Of a DNA stretch of 64,000 bases, positions 24,577 through 33,371 are shown piece after piece. The position numbers and the translations under genes were made by a program. This stretch comes from Pseudodesulfovibrio aespoeensis Aspo-2 (GTDB taxonomy: Bacteria; Desulfobacterota; Desulfovibrionia; Desulfovibrionales; Desulfovibrionaceae). Numbering within the stretch: the first letter of the stretch is position 1; each line of letters begins with the position of its first letter. The notes below the pieces were generated by a model. The model did not search any database. It saw only the letters and a list, made by a program, of their open reading frames with translations, and was not told where the DNA came from. The DNA lies in NCBI RefSeq assembly GCF_000176915.2, contig NC_014844.1, forward strand, positions 372,001 to 436,000, given 5' to 3'.

Positions 24577-26184
24577 ATGAGTTTCAGCAGTCTGTACGTG
24601 GGTGCCACGGGCGTTGTTGCCCATGGCGAACGGATGCAGGTCGTTGCCAACAACCTTGCCAACGTCAGCACTATAGGTTTCAAGAAGGCGGACGCCCTGT
24701 TTGGCGATCTGATGAGCAGTCAGCTCGGATACGGCGGCGGGCAGTTCGAATCGGGCAGCAGCTACGCCAGCCAGATGGGCCAGGGCGTAAGCATGTCCGC
24801 CATCCGCACCGTGTTTGCCGAGGGGGGGCTGGAGAACACGACCACCACCACCGACCTTGCCATCACGGGCAACGGGTTTTTCGGCGTCCGCGACACGACC
24901 GCAGGCGGGACCATGGGCGCGAGCCACTACACCAGGGCCGGATCGTTCCGTTTCAACAACGACGCCTATCTGGTCGATCCCCATGATTTCAGGCTCCAGG
25001 GCTATGCCGTGGACCGCGAGACCGGCGTTGTGGCGACCCAGGTGTCGGATGTCCAGCTTCCCTACGAGGACGTGGTCATCGATGGCCAGCCTGTCCGTCT
25101 CGTGCGCTCGCAGCCCCGGGCGACCACGGACGTGGAGATGGTCACCAACCTCGACGCCGTGGCCACGGAGCAGTATAGCAGCGCCACCAATCCGTTCTTC
25201 GCCATGCTCGAAGCGTACAACGGCAGCTCGGGATCAAAGCCCTTTGGCGAGAACCTGCCTGCCTATTCCTCGGCCCTGACCATCTATGACGCGGACGGCA
25301 ACGAGCACGAGATGACGGTCTATTTCGACCCGGTCAACGCCTCGTCCCTGTCAAACGCGGCGCCCGGCTACAGCTATTGGGAATACCTGGTGGCCCTGCC
25401 CGGCTCGTCCGACGGTTCGGGCGCCTACGGTACCTCGGCGGCGGGGCTGGCTGGAATGGGCGTCCTGACCTTCAACGGCTCGGGCCAGTTGGTGGGCCAG
25501 TCCGCCTATTCCCTGACCGGCGGGGCCGACGGCAAGAACCTGAGCAACTGGGCGCCCGCCACCTTCAACCTCGATGGCGAGCCCCAGGTCTCCTTTACCT
25601 TTGGCAGCAACGGGGCGGCCATCGGAACCGAGCAGTTGGTGAGCTATGATTTCGGCCTGACTTCCACCACGTCCACATGGCTCTCCGGCGCGGCCACCGC
25701 CGCAGGGGTCGGCCTGAATGTGGGCAACCTGGTGCAGATGGCCAACGAGGCGCGCGATGCCCGCATCACCACCAGCTACGACCAGAGTTCGTTCACCGCC
25801 TACCAGATCCAGGACGGCTTCACCTGGGGCTATCTGCTCAACACCAGCGTGGACGGCGACGGGTTCCTGAGCGGCTATTTCTCCAACGGACAGACCGAGG
25901 AGTTCTATCAGGTCGCCAACTACCGCTTTGCCAGCGAGTGGGGGCTGCGCCGCGACGGGGGCAACAACTTCGTGGCCACCGATGCCTCTGGCGCGGCCAT
26001 GGATGGCAAGGCCTTGGTCGGGGGGCGCGGCTCTTTCGTGCAGAACACCCTGGAGATGAGCAACGTGGACATGGCCGAGGAATTCGCCAGCATGATCATC
26101 ACCCAGCGCGGGTATCAGGCCAACACCAAGGTCATCACCACCTCGGATTCGCTGCTCAACACCCTGATCAGCGTCAAGCGGTAA
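24577..26184 (+). CDS. flgE: flagellar hook protein FlgE-like
   Basis: 535 residues from ATG 24577 with a perfect GGAGG. The N-terminus (YVGATGVVAHGERMQVVANN, then LANVSTIGFKKADALFGDLM) and C-terminus (VDMAEEFASMIITQRGYQAN, then TKVITTSDSLLNTLISVKR) are the paired D0 helices of axial flagellar proteins. The middle contains FlgE-like D1/D2 beta domains (ITGNGFFGVRDTT, HYTRAGSFRFNNDAYLVDP). It assembles into the hook outside the cell after export through the flagellar type III apparatus. It stands apart from other flagellar genes but has its own sigma-54 promoter and terminator. It could be a second, divergent hook protein of the genome. Confidence 0.88.
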   Translation: MSFSSLYVGATGVVAHGERMQVVANNLANVSTIGFKKADALFGDLMSSQLGYGGGQFESGSSYASQMGQGVSMSAIRTVFAEGGLENTTTTTDLAITGNGFFGVRDTTAGGTMGASHYTRAGSFRFNNDAYLVDPHDFRLQGYAVDRETGVVATQVSDVQLPYEDVVIDGQPVRLVRSQPRATTDVEMVTNLDAVATEQYSSATNPFFAMLEAYNGSSGSKPFGENLPAYSSALTIYDADGNEHEMTVYFDPVNASSLSNAAPGYSYWEYLVALPGSSDGSGAYGTSAAGLAGMGVLTFNGSGQLVGQSAYSLTGGADGKNLSNWAPATFNLDGEPQVSFTFGSNGAAIGTEQLVSYDFGLTSTTSTWLSGAATAAGVGLNVGNLVQMANEARDARITTSYDQSSFTAYQIQDGFTWGYLLNTSVDGDGFLSGYFSNGQTEEFYQVANYRFASEWGLRRDGGNNFVATDASGAAMDGKALVGGRGSFVQNTLEMSNVDMAEEFASMIITQRGYQANTKVITTSDSLLNTLISVKR

Positions 26185-26208
26185 GACCCGATTGAATGGT
26201 TTCAGGCA

Positions 26209-26242
26209 CGGGCCGCCGCCGGAATCCTCCGGAGGCGGCCCG
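26209..26242 (+). terminator. terminator after flgE
   Basis: Stem CGGGCCGCC / GGCGGCCCG with an internal CCGG-AATC-CCGG sub-hairpin, followed by CGGCGTTTTC. It lies 24 bp after the flgE stop. Confidence 0.7.
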
Positions 26243-26352
26243 CGGCGTTTTCGGCCAGTGATTCGGCCAGTGGTTCACCCATGGGTTAGCAGGCCCCTTC
26301 CTTGAATTCCCCACCCAAACCGGATAGGGACAAGGCAACCAAGGAGTAAGCC

Positions 26353-27708
26353 GTGACCCGGAAAGCCGCGCAGCCGTCATCCCAGGATATTCTGGCCTCG
26401 ATCAGGGAGGTCGAACGCGAGGCGTCCGGCGGACTTGAGGCGCTGTTCATGGCGGCCATGCTCGCCCCGGCCCCGCTGCCCTACGCTTTTGCCCTGTCTG
26501 TGGAGGGCGCGCCGCACAATCCGTCGCTGATCAACCCTGCGGCCTCGTTCTTCGCGGCCACGGCCATGCTCGATCCGCTCGTGGTCCGGGGATTGATCGA
26601 CATCGATCCCGACCAGCAGACCTACGGCGTGCCGCCCCTGGTGCGCGAGACCCTGCTCGCCTCGCTGGACGACGAGACCCGGCTCGAGTGGGCCGGGCGC
26701 GCGGTCTACGGTCTCAACCTCACACTGCCCGATGCCGAGGCAGAGCACTGGCCCACAGTGGAGTGGCTCATGCCCCATGTCCTGGCCTGCCGCGATTTGG
26801 TGGTCACTCTGGGGCTGCATACCCCGGCGGCCAACCGTGTCCTGCATCAGGCCGGGTTCTCCCTGCACCTGCAGGGGCGGCACCGCCAGGGGGCCGACCT
26901 GCTCGATATCGCCCTGGCCGTGGACGTGGCGCTCAAGGGCAAACACCATCCCGACATCGCCGCCGACCTCGAGGGGCTGGGCGTGGTGCTCTGGGCCGCA
27001 GGCGATCTGGGCCGGGCCGAGACCGCCTTTGCCGGGTGCCTGGAGTTGCAGCAGGCGATTTTCACCAAAGACAATCTCGTCACCGCGCCCATCCTCAACG
27101 GGCTGGGCGTGGTCCGTCAGGCCCAGGGCAAGTTCGATCAGGCCGAGGCCGCGTTCCTGGAGTGCCTGCGGGTGCTGACCAGGGCCCACGGCGAGGGGCA
27201 CCCCTCCATCGCCTCCTGCCTGGGCAACCTGGCCCTGCTCCACGAGGCCATGGGGTGCCCGGCGGACGCCCTGCGACTGGCCGAGCGCTCCCTGACCATC
27301 AACCGGGCCGCGTTCGGCGACGCCCACCCCGAGGTGGCCTCGGACCTGAACACCGTGGCCCTGCTCTGCGACGCCCTGGGCGACCTTGCGGCGGCGGAAG
27401 CCAACTTTCGCGAGAGTCTGGCCGTGCGCCAGCGCGCCTTTGGCCCGGACCATCCGGAGACCGCCCAATCCCTGTGCAATCTGGCCCTGTTTCTGGACAA
27501 GGCGGGCCGCCCGGACGAGGCGGTCGGCTTCTACGAGCAGGGACTTGCCGCCTACGAGGCGGCCCTGGGTCCGGGCCATCCGCTCATGGAGTCGGCCCTG
27601 GACCACTACCTGGTCCTGCTCGAAAAAACCGGTGGCCGCCCCGGCACCGACCGGCTGCGCGCCCTGGCCGAGGCCACCCTGCGCCGGATCGTGGATCGCG
27701 CCCGGTAG
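26353..27708 (+). CDS. TPR protein resembling the C-terminal half of STAND proteins
   Basis: 451 residues starting at GTG 26353 after a clean AAGGAG. From about 190 to 430 there are tandem 42-residue TPR units of the kinesin-light-chain/NPHP3 type (GKHHPDIAADLEGLGVVLWA, FGDAHPEVASDLNTVALLCD, FGPDHPETAQSLCNLALFLD). The first about 130 residues (VVRGLIDIDPDQQTYGVPPL, VRETLLASLDDE) look like the winged-helix segment that follows an NB-ARC ATPase, but no P-loop or ATPase precedes it. It may be a free-standing protein-interaction scaffold. No partner gene is adjacent, and its stop abuts the palindromic repeat. Confidence 0.75.
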   Translation: MTRKAAQPSSQDILASIREVEREASGGLEALFMAAMLAPAPLPYAFALSVEGAPHNPSLINPAASFFAATAMLDPLVVRGLIDIDPDQQTYGVPPLVRETLLASLDDETRLEWAGRAVYGLNLTLPDAEAEHWPTVEWLMPHVLACRDLVVTLGLHTPAANRVLHQAGFSLHLQGRHRQGADLLDIALAVDVALKGKHHPDIAADLEGLGVVLWAAGDLGRAETAFAGCLELQQAIFTKDNLVTAPILNGLGVVRQAQGKFDQAEAAFLECLRVLTRAHGEGHPSIASCLGNLALLHEAMGCPADALRLAERSLTINRAAFGDAHPEVASDLNTVALLCDALGDLAAAEANFRESLAVRQRAFGPDHPETAQSLCNLALFLDKAGRPDEAVGFYEQGLAAYEAALGPGHPLMESALDHYLVLLEKTGGRPGTDRLRALAEATLRRIVDRAR

Positions 27709-27709
27709 C

Positions 27710-27833
27710 AGGCTGTTGAAAAACGTCCGATTGCTGCGTTGCTTCAAAAAAGTCAAATCCTCACGTACTGGAAGTGCGCTTCGGCCTTGACCTTTTTTCG
27801 CGCCTTGCACTCGAACATTTTTGAACAGCCTGC
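27710..27833. repeat. diverged third copy of the palindromic element
   Basis: Starts 2 bp after the TPR gene stop: CAGGCTGTTGAAAAACG ... ending TTTTTGAACAGCCTGC, with the same internal order (GATTG..GCGTTGCTTCAAAAAA, CTTCGGCCTTGACC). It lacks the 25-bp tail and has no flanking hairpin duplication. It probably folds as a strong hairpin and may end TPR transcription. Confidence 0.8.
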
Positions 27834-27903
27834 GGGAATGATTTTTTCAACGGTCTGATTGCCGACCCCAAAAGCTGATCCCAATCCCCGATTCAAACAG
27901 GAA

Positions 27904-27930
27904 CAGGCCGCTTCGGTGTGGAGCGGCCTG
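27904..27930. terminator. terminator between TPR and kinase genes
   Basis: Perfect 9-bp stem CAGGCCGCT / AGCGGCCTG with a 9-nt loop, followed on the plus strand by TGGTTTTTG. It lies between convergent genes. Confidence 0.75.
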
Positions 27931-27949
27931 TGGTTTTTGTCTTGGCGGA

Positions 27950-29881
27950 TCAGGAGGCGGAGGGCAGGGTGAAGATGAAGGTGGACCCCTTGCCCGGCTC
28001 GGATTCGACCCAGATCCTGCCGCTGTAGTGCTCGACGATCTCGCGGCAGATGGTCAGGCCCAGGCCGGTGCCCTTGGGTTTGTCGCCCATGGTGGCCGTC
28101 TTGGTCTGGTGAAATTTCTCGAAAATCCTGTTCTGGTCTTCGGGGTGGATGCCCACGCCCGTGTCCGCGATCTCCACGCGCACCTGCCCGAAGCGGGGAA
28201 AGGCGCGGACCGTGACGCTGCCGTCGTCAGTGAACTTGGCCGCGTTGTTGAGCAGGTTGATGAGCACCTGCTGCATGCGGTCCGGATCGGCGATGACCAC
28301 GGGCAGGGCCGGATCGATCTCCGAGACCAGCCCCACCTGGGGGTTCTGGGAGAAAAGCCCGGTGACCGACTGCACGGCGGTCTCCACGATGTCGCTCATG
28401 TTCAGCCGCTCGTCGCGCCAGCCCATGCTGCCGGACTCGATCTTGTTGAGGTCGAGCACGTCGTTGATGAGCCGGGTCAGCCGCTCGCCCTCGTGACTGA
28501 TGATCAGAAGGTTGTTCTGGATGCGCTGGCCCTTCTTGACCAGCAGCGGCTCGTTCTGGGCCAGGGGCAGGTAGTTGCGGGTGAACTCCTTGTGCAGCAG
28601 CTTGGCAAAGCCAAGGATGGACGTGAGCGGCGTGCGCAGCTCGTGGGAGACCGAGGAGAGGAAGGCGGATTTCATCTCGTCGAGTTCGCGCAGTCGCTGG
28701 TTGGCCTCCTCAAGCTCGCGGGCCTTGTTGACCAGGTCCTCGGTGCGTTCGCGCACCAATTGCTCCAGGTGGCGGTTGAGATCGGCCAGATCCTGCTCGG
28801 CCTTCTTGCGGTCGGTGATGTCTTCGAGGATGCCCTCGATGAAGATGATTTCTCCGCTGTCGCTGTAGATGGCGCGGGCGTTGAGCGAGCCCCAGATGGT
28901 CTTGCCGTCGCGGCGGTAGTACTCGGCCTCGAACCGCTTGATCTCGCCGCGCTCACGAACCTGCTTGTAGAAATCCTGCATCCGGTCCGGGTTGACCATG
29001 ATTCGCGAGCCTAGGGAGCGGACGTTGGAGAGGAACTCGTCCAGGGAATCGTAGCCGAAGATGCGGGCCATGGCCGGGTTGGCCCGGCGCAGGACACCGT
29101 CGGGCGTGGCCTGGAGGATGCCCTCGATGGCGTTCTCGAAGATGCCCCGGTATTTTTCCTCGGCTTCCTGGAGGGTCTTGTTCATGGCCTGGAGCTTCTT
29201 CTCCCTGGCCTCGATCTCGGCGGACATGCGCCGGAACCGGGTGGCGATCTCGATCAGCTCCGTGTGGCGCACCTCGCCGAACTCGTAGGAGAAATCGCCC
29301 TTGGCCACGCGGGCGATGCCCTGCTGGAGCACATGGAGCGGCTTGTTCAGGAAGATGCGCAGCAAGAGGCCGGTGATGGCCAGGATGACCGAGATGGCCA
29401 CCACGATGATCAGGGTGGAGACGAGCATCTGCTCGTCGAGCTGCTGTTTTTCGCGGGTCAGGGTGAAGTCGATCTCGGCCCGGCCAATGGTGCGGCCCTC
29501 GAAGACGATGGAGCGGACCTTGCTGAAGTCCGCCAGTACGCCGGAGAATTTTTCGTGGGCAAAGACCACCTCGTTGCGCGAGCCGTAGATGCGGATTCCC
29601 TGGACCATGTCGTCGTGGGTGTAGACCGATCCGATGAGCCGGGCGTTGTCATAGTCGAGGTTCCAGATGGGTACGGCCAGGATCTCGGCCACGCTGGCAA
29701 TGGTGTCCTCGCCCTTTTCCTCGGCCTTGCGCCACATCTCTTCGGACTGCTGCCAGTAGACATAGCCCGCCATGGCCGTGGCCACCAGCAGGACGATGCC
29801 CACAAGGCTTGCCGTCAGGTCACGGGAAATGGACCTGCTGGACAGGAGTGGCCGCTTGGGGGTGGGTGTGTCGTGGCTCAT
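27950..29881 (-). CDS. membrane PAS sensor histidine kinase
   Basis: 643 residues. Two helices (about 24-45 and 158-180) bracket a periplasmic sensor of about 110 residues. HAMP, a coiled coil and a PAS domain (about 240-360) follow. The kinase core has the H-box SSVSHELRTPLTSILGFAKL, the N-box INLLNNAAKF, the G1 box VEIADTGVGI and the G2 box GTGLGLTICREIVEHYSG. It has no receiver domain and no adjacent response regulator, so it is an orphan kinase. The Cys-free periplasmic domain gives no ligand clue. The upstream 233 bp (29882-30114) shows nothing recognisable. Confidence 0.92.
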   Translation of the reverse strand: MSHDTPTPKRPLLSSRSISRDLTASLVGIVLLVATAMAGYVYWQQSEEMWRKAEEKGEDTIASVAEILAVPIWNLDYDNARLIGSVYTHDDMVQGIRIYGSRNEVVFAHEKFSGVLADFSKVRSIVFEGRTIGRAEIDFTLTREKQQLDEQMLVSTLIIVVAISVILAITGLLLRIFLNKPLHVLQQGIARVAKGDFSYEFGEVRHTELIEIATRFRRMSAEIEAREKKLQAMNKTLQEAEEKYRGIFENAIEGILQATPDGVLRRANPAMARIFGYDSLDEFLSNVRSLGSRIMVNPDRMQDFYKQVRERGEIKRFEAEYYRRDGKTIWGSLNARAIYSDSGEIIFIEGILEDITDRKKAEQDLADLNRHLEQLVRERTEDLVNKARELEEANQRLRELDEMKSAFLSSVSHELRTPLTSILGFAKLLHKEFTRNYLPLAQNEPLLVKKGQRIQNNLLIISHEGERLTRLINDVLDLNKIESGSMGWRDERLNMSDIVETAVQSVTGLFSQNPQVGLVSEIDPALPVVIADPDRMQQVLINLLNNAAKFTDDGSVTVRAFPRFGQVRVEIADTGVGIHPEDQNRIFEKFHQTKTATMGDKPKGTGLGLTICREIVEHYSGRIWVESEPGKGSTFIFTLPSAS

Positions 29882-30114
29882 GTACGCTTCCGGCTGACAG
29901 GAGGGGATGCGGTGATGATATTACTCCTCATTCCAGCCCTCTTCCCTACACAACTCGGCACGCCGTGTCATCCTCATTGTCGATCCAACGCAGGGAAATC
30001 GTTGTTGCGGCGCGTTCCGGCTGACAGGCGTTGTGTCCGCCAACATACTGGAAATAAATGATGTCTTTGCGATGCTGGCGGTGCGCTTGCCCGGCATGTT
30101 CCGGTGTAAAAACG

Positions 30115-30849
30115 TCACAGCCCATATCGGGCCGCGATGGCCCTGAACGATTCGCGGGCTTCAAGCCGTTCCAGGGCCTGGGCAAGTCGGGCAGCGCTCT
30201 CCTGGTCGAGGGAGGCGGGAACCAGCAAGTCCACGCTGACTGGCGAGAGCAGCAGCGGGCTGCCAAAAATCCTGGCCGGGAGGTGCATGGCGTCCACGGC
30301 GTGGAGCAGGGACAGCCACTCCCCCGCGACAAATTCAACCTGTCCGGCCACCAGCAGTTTGAGGCCCCTGGTCGCGTTGGGCACGGGCAGGAGTGCCACT
30401 CCATGGCGTGTCGAGAGCAGCGGATCGCGCGGGTCGCCGCGCACCACGGCCACGGTCTTGCCGCGCAGATCGTCGCGGGAGCGCAGCGGCGTCCCGGCCC
30501 GTCCGATGGCCGCAAAGCGCGAGTGGAGCAGGGGGCCGAGGCTGACCACCGCCTTGTCAGACCCAGGTCCGCCGGGCATGACGGCCATGTCCGCCTTGCC
30601 CGCCGCCAGGGCGCGCAGGGCATCGGCGCGGGAGAGCAGGGTGGCCGTCGATTCGCAGCCCGCCCCGGCGGCCAGGGCCAGCCCGAGCTCGCTGGACAGC
30701 CCGGCGGGCTGGCCGCCCTGGGCAAAGCCGTAGGGCGCGGAGTCCACCACTGCGATGCGCAGCGTCCTGGTCTGGGCGTGACCGTCCCAGGCGAACAGGA
30801 CGCACGCCAGCAGGGCACAGGCGGTCATGGGGGCGTGCTGACGCAGCAT
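30115..30849 (-). CDS. periplasmic solute-binding protein, family 3
   Basis: 244 residues with a signal peptide (ACALLACVLFAWDGHAQ). The mature part follows the bacterial family-3 binding-protein plan: RIAVVDSAPYGFAQGGQPAG, ALRALAAGKADMAVMPGG, DDLRGKTVAVVRGDPRD and KLLVAGQVEFVAGEW. ATG 30849 has AAGGAG. No permease or ATPase is near, so it may feed a remote transporter or serve as a sensor input. Lobes are short and some core motifs are weak, so the ligand is unknown. Confidence 0.8.
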   Translation of the reverse strand: MLRQHAPMTACALLACVLFAWDGHAQTRTLRIAVVDSAPYGFAQGGQPAGLSSELGLALAAGAGCESTATLLSRADALRALAAGKADMAVMPGGPGSDKAVVSLGPLLHSRFAAIGRAGTPLRSRDDLRGKTVAVVRGDPRDPLLSTRHGVALLPVPNATRGLKLLVAGQVEFVAGEWLSLLHAVDAMHLPARIFGSPLLLSPVSVDLLVPASLDQESAARLAQALERLEARESFRAIAARYGL

Positions 30850-31023
30850 GGGCGGTCTCCTTGTCCGGGTGGTGAAAAGTCCATAATAATCGCAAACGGC
30901 ACCCTTGACAACCGGACGCCGCCAAATTCTCTGCCCCTTTCCTCTGCGTCCCCTTTTCCCGGCATCCGGGCACCCGCTTCATCGCTTGCCTTCGGCCATG
31001 GAGTGCAATAGAAAGCATCATTC

Positions 31024-32466
31024 ATGCGGCACAAGATTTCCCTGCTCCTCATCCTCTGGGCATTGGCGGCCCTGCTGCTGCCCGCCAGCCAGGGGGCGGC
31101 CCATCCGCACGTCTATGTGGACGCCTCCCTGACCTTTGTGGTGGACGAGTCCGGGCTGGTCGCCATGCGTCAGCAGTGGCTTTTCGACGACATGTTCAGC
31201 CAGGCCATCATGGCCGACCTGGAACTCGACGCCGCATCCCTGGCCACGCCAGCCGGACAGGCGGCCATCAGGGACGGGGCCTTTGCCTATCTCGCCAACT
31301 ACGATTACTTCACCCTGATCGAGTCCGGCGGCAGGCGCATCCGCCCCGCGGCCATCGAGGATTTCCATGCCTCCCTGTCCGACGGGCGGCTGGTCTACCG
31401 CTTCACCATGCCCCTTGGCCTCGGCTTTGACCAGATCAGGAATTTCCGGGTCGCCATCTTTGACAAGGACTACTACACCGACATCCTGCTGGTGGCCGAT
31501 GCTATAAGCTTCGAGGTGGGCGGCATGGCCCAGGTCAGCCACGACATTCGCCCGGCCAGGGACCACACCTACTGGCAGTTTATCGTGCCTGAGGCCGTGC
31601 ACCTCTCCATCTCGGGTGCGCCCGGCAGCGCGCCCGACCTGCCCGCAGCCACGGTTGCCCAGGACGCGCCCGGCCCCATCGAGCGGCTCATGGCCCTGGT
31701 CCGCTCCGTGCAAAAGGAGCTGAACCTGCGCCTCAACGGGTTTGCCGCAGACATCAAGACCGATCCGTTCGGCCCGGCCCTGTGGACCTTCCTCGGCCTC
31801 GCCTTTCTCTACGGTGTGGTCCACGCCGTGGGCCCTGGCCACGGCAAGACCGTGGTCTGTTCCTACTTCCTGAGCAATCCAGGTTCGTTCTTCTCCGGCG
31901 CGCTCATGGGCAACGCCATCACCTTTGTCCACATGGCCTCAGCCGCCGTGGCCGTGGGTGTGGCCTACATGGTCTTCTCCACCGGCATGGGCGGGTTTCA
32001 GGCCGCCAGCCGCGCCCTGCAACCGGCCAGCTACGCCCTGCTCGCCCTTATGGGTCTCTTCCTGACCGGCAAGGCCCTGCTCGACGTGTCGCGCGGCGGA
32101 CTCATCGCCGAAACCTCCTGCTCCATAGACCACGAGGCTCTGGGCAACGCGGTCAACATCCGGCGCGTGCTCATGGTCTCTTTTGTCACCGGGCTGGTGC
32201 CGTGTCCCGGCGCAGCCGTCATCCTCGCCTTCTCCATCGGCTTGAACATCTTCTGGGCCGGGGTGGCCGCCATCGTGCTCATGGCCGCGGGCATGGGCCT
32301 GACCACCACCCTGTTCGCCTGGGCCGCCGTGGCCGCCCGAGGCCTCACCCTGCGCATGTCGGGAACCAACGCCAAAGTCTTCAACATCGCCTACGCCGGA
32401 CTCTCCATCTGCGGCGCAGCCTCCATCGCCCTGTTCGGCGCGGCCTTGTTCATGAGCAGTATTTGA
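31024..32466 (+). CDS. DUF1007-NicO fusion, metal exporter-like
   Basis: 480 residues. A signal peptide (LLLILWALAALLLPASQGAA) precedes a DUF1007 domain of about 170 residues: AHPHVYVDASLTFVVDESGL with the usual HPH start. After a linker there are six or more membrane helices of the NicO/RcnA type, with HAVGPGHGKTVVCSYFL in the second helix and GLVPCPGAAVILAFSIGLN later. NicO proteins export Ni or Co. Fusing DUF1007, a putative periplasmic metal-binding domain, to the transporter suggests capture at the outer face. Monocistronic, followed by a repeat and hairpin. Confidence 0.85.
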   Translation: MRHKISLLLILWALAALLLPASQGAAHPHVYVDASLTFVVDESGLVAMRQQWLFDDMFSQAIMADLELDAASLATPAGQAAIRDGAFAYLANYDYFTLIESGGRRIRPAAIEDFHASLSDGRLVYRFTMPLGLGFDQIRNFRVAIFDKDYYTDILLVADAISFEVGGMAQVSHDIRPARDHTYWQFIVPEAVHLSISGAPGSAPDLPAATVAQDAPGPIERLMALVRSVQKELNLRLNGFAADIKTDPFGPALWTFLGLAFLYGVVHAVGPGHGKTVVCSYFLSNPGSFFSGALMGNAITFVHMASAAVAVGVAYMVFSTGMGGFQAASRALQPASYALLALMGLFLTGKALLDVSRGGLIAETSCSIDHEALGNAVNIRRVLMVSFVTGLVPCPGAAVILAFSIGLNIFWAGVAAIVLMAAGMGLTTTLFAWAAVAARGLTLRMSGTNAKVFNIAYAGLSICGAASIALFGAALFMSSI

Positions 32467-32475
32467 TCGGGAATG

Positions 32476-32746
32476 CCGGGGGGAAAACTGTTGGAAAAAG
32501 TTTTCCCCCCGGACCCCCCTTTCCAAACTTTTTGGGTCTACGCCGCCTGGAAGGGCGGGCGGGATAGGCAGGGTTTGATGGCGGCGCAGGGGGCTGCCGT
32601 CAGCACGAGGTGGGCTTCTTTTTGTCCATACTTTCTGTAAAAGCTCTGCCTTTCCGCGCATCCACGCCCTCTCCGCCGCTCTGCTTCCCCAACCTCGCCT
32701 TGCGGCGGAGCGTATGCGGTTTCCCCCTCTGGTCGCCGGAGGCAAA
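32476..32746. repeat. ~270-bp intergenic repeat, copy A
   Basis: It opens with a long hairpin (CCGGGGGGAAAAC ... GTTTTCCCCCCGG, 32476-32512) placed 10 bp after the exporter stop, followed by CCCCCCTTTC-CAAACTTTTTGGGTCTACGCCGCCTGGA. The middle is moderately conserved with copy B at 37557-37876 (GTTTGATGGCG, CATCCACGCCCTCTCCGCCGCTC, CCTTGCGGCGGAG). On the minus strand both copies encode a short open end reading AIKPxLSRxPFQAA. It ends at GGTCGCCGGAGGC. Confidence 0.8.
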
Positions 32747-32805
32747 AAACAAAACCGGACCGGAACACTGGTTCCGGTCCGGCGTCTCGGTTGCGGGCGC
32801 GGCCC

Positions 32806-33033
32806 TCAGAGGGTCGGGTCCATGGCCGAGGTCAGGAGCCTAGCGATGTCCTTGACATCGGGCCTGTATTGGCCCGAGAGGATTTCGGACTTAAGCTTGG
32901 CGATCCTGCGGGCGCGTTCGTCCTCTTCCTCCTTGCGGAGGCGTTCGGACCTGCTGGCGTCGAAACCTTCAAAGACGCGCTCGGTCTCCACGCTGGCCGC
33001 GCATTCGTCGCGGCGCTCGTCGTGCCTCTTCAT
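32806..33033 (-). CDS. FlgM-like anti-sigma-28 small protein
   Basis: 75 residues from ATG 33033, preceded by GGAGGGG. The charged N-terminal half (ERVFEGFDASRSERLRKEEE) is followed by RARRIAKLKSEILSGQYRPD and VKDIARLL. This is the signature of the C-terminal FlgM domain (R.A.LK..I.SG.Y..D...IA..LL), which binds sigma-28 and blocks late flagellar transcription. The family is tiny and the match is by pattern only. The divergent neighbour is a glycosyltransferase with a sigma-54-like promoter, which fits a flagellar setting. Confidence 0.6.
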   Translation of the reverse strand: MKRHDERRDECAASVETERVFEGFDASRSERLRKEEEDERARRIAKLKSEILSGQYRPDVKDIARLLTSAMDPTL

Positions 33034-33292
33034 CAACCCCTCCCTGGGTCTATGAAGCCCTGGGGGAAGGACCTCCCAATCCTTCCTCCGAGTCTCCCCG
33101 TGTCCCGTTGCGGCAGCCTCTGTCCGCATCCATGCGGCCAGCTTCTCCCGCACCCGGCATTGCGCCGTCCCTGCCTGGGGCAGGGCTACCTACTGGCGGT
33201 TGCCCTTCTTATCGGTCATGGCAGGCGGAAGGGTTAGGGGGCGCAAATTCTTTTACGCTCCTGTAAATATGCTGCAATATCTGCTGGTTGTC

Positions 33293-33308
33293 TGGCATGG
33301 GAATTGTG
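33293..33308 (+). promoter_or_regulatory. candidate sigma-54 promoter of the CgeB-like glycosyltransferase
   Basis: TGGCATGGGAATTGTG fits the -24/-12 layout (TGGCA-N6-TTG) with a change in the final GC. It lies 64 bp upstream of the chosen ATG. The surrounding 338 bp (33034-33371) holds no gene. Confidence 0.45.
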
Positions 33309-33371
33309 TCGCGCTGTGCCGGGTGCGCAGCCATGGGGAGAGAAAACACAGCGGGACAGAGGGGTTATCCC

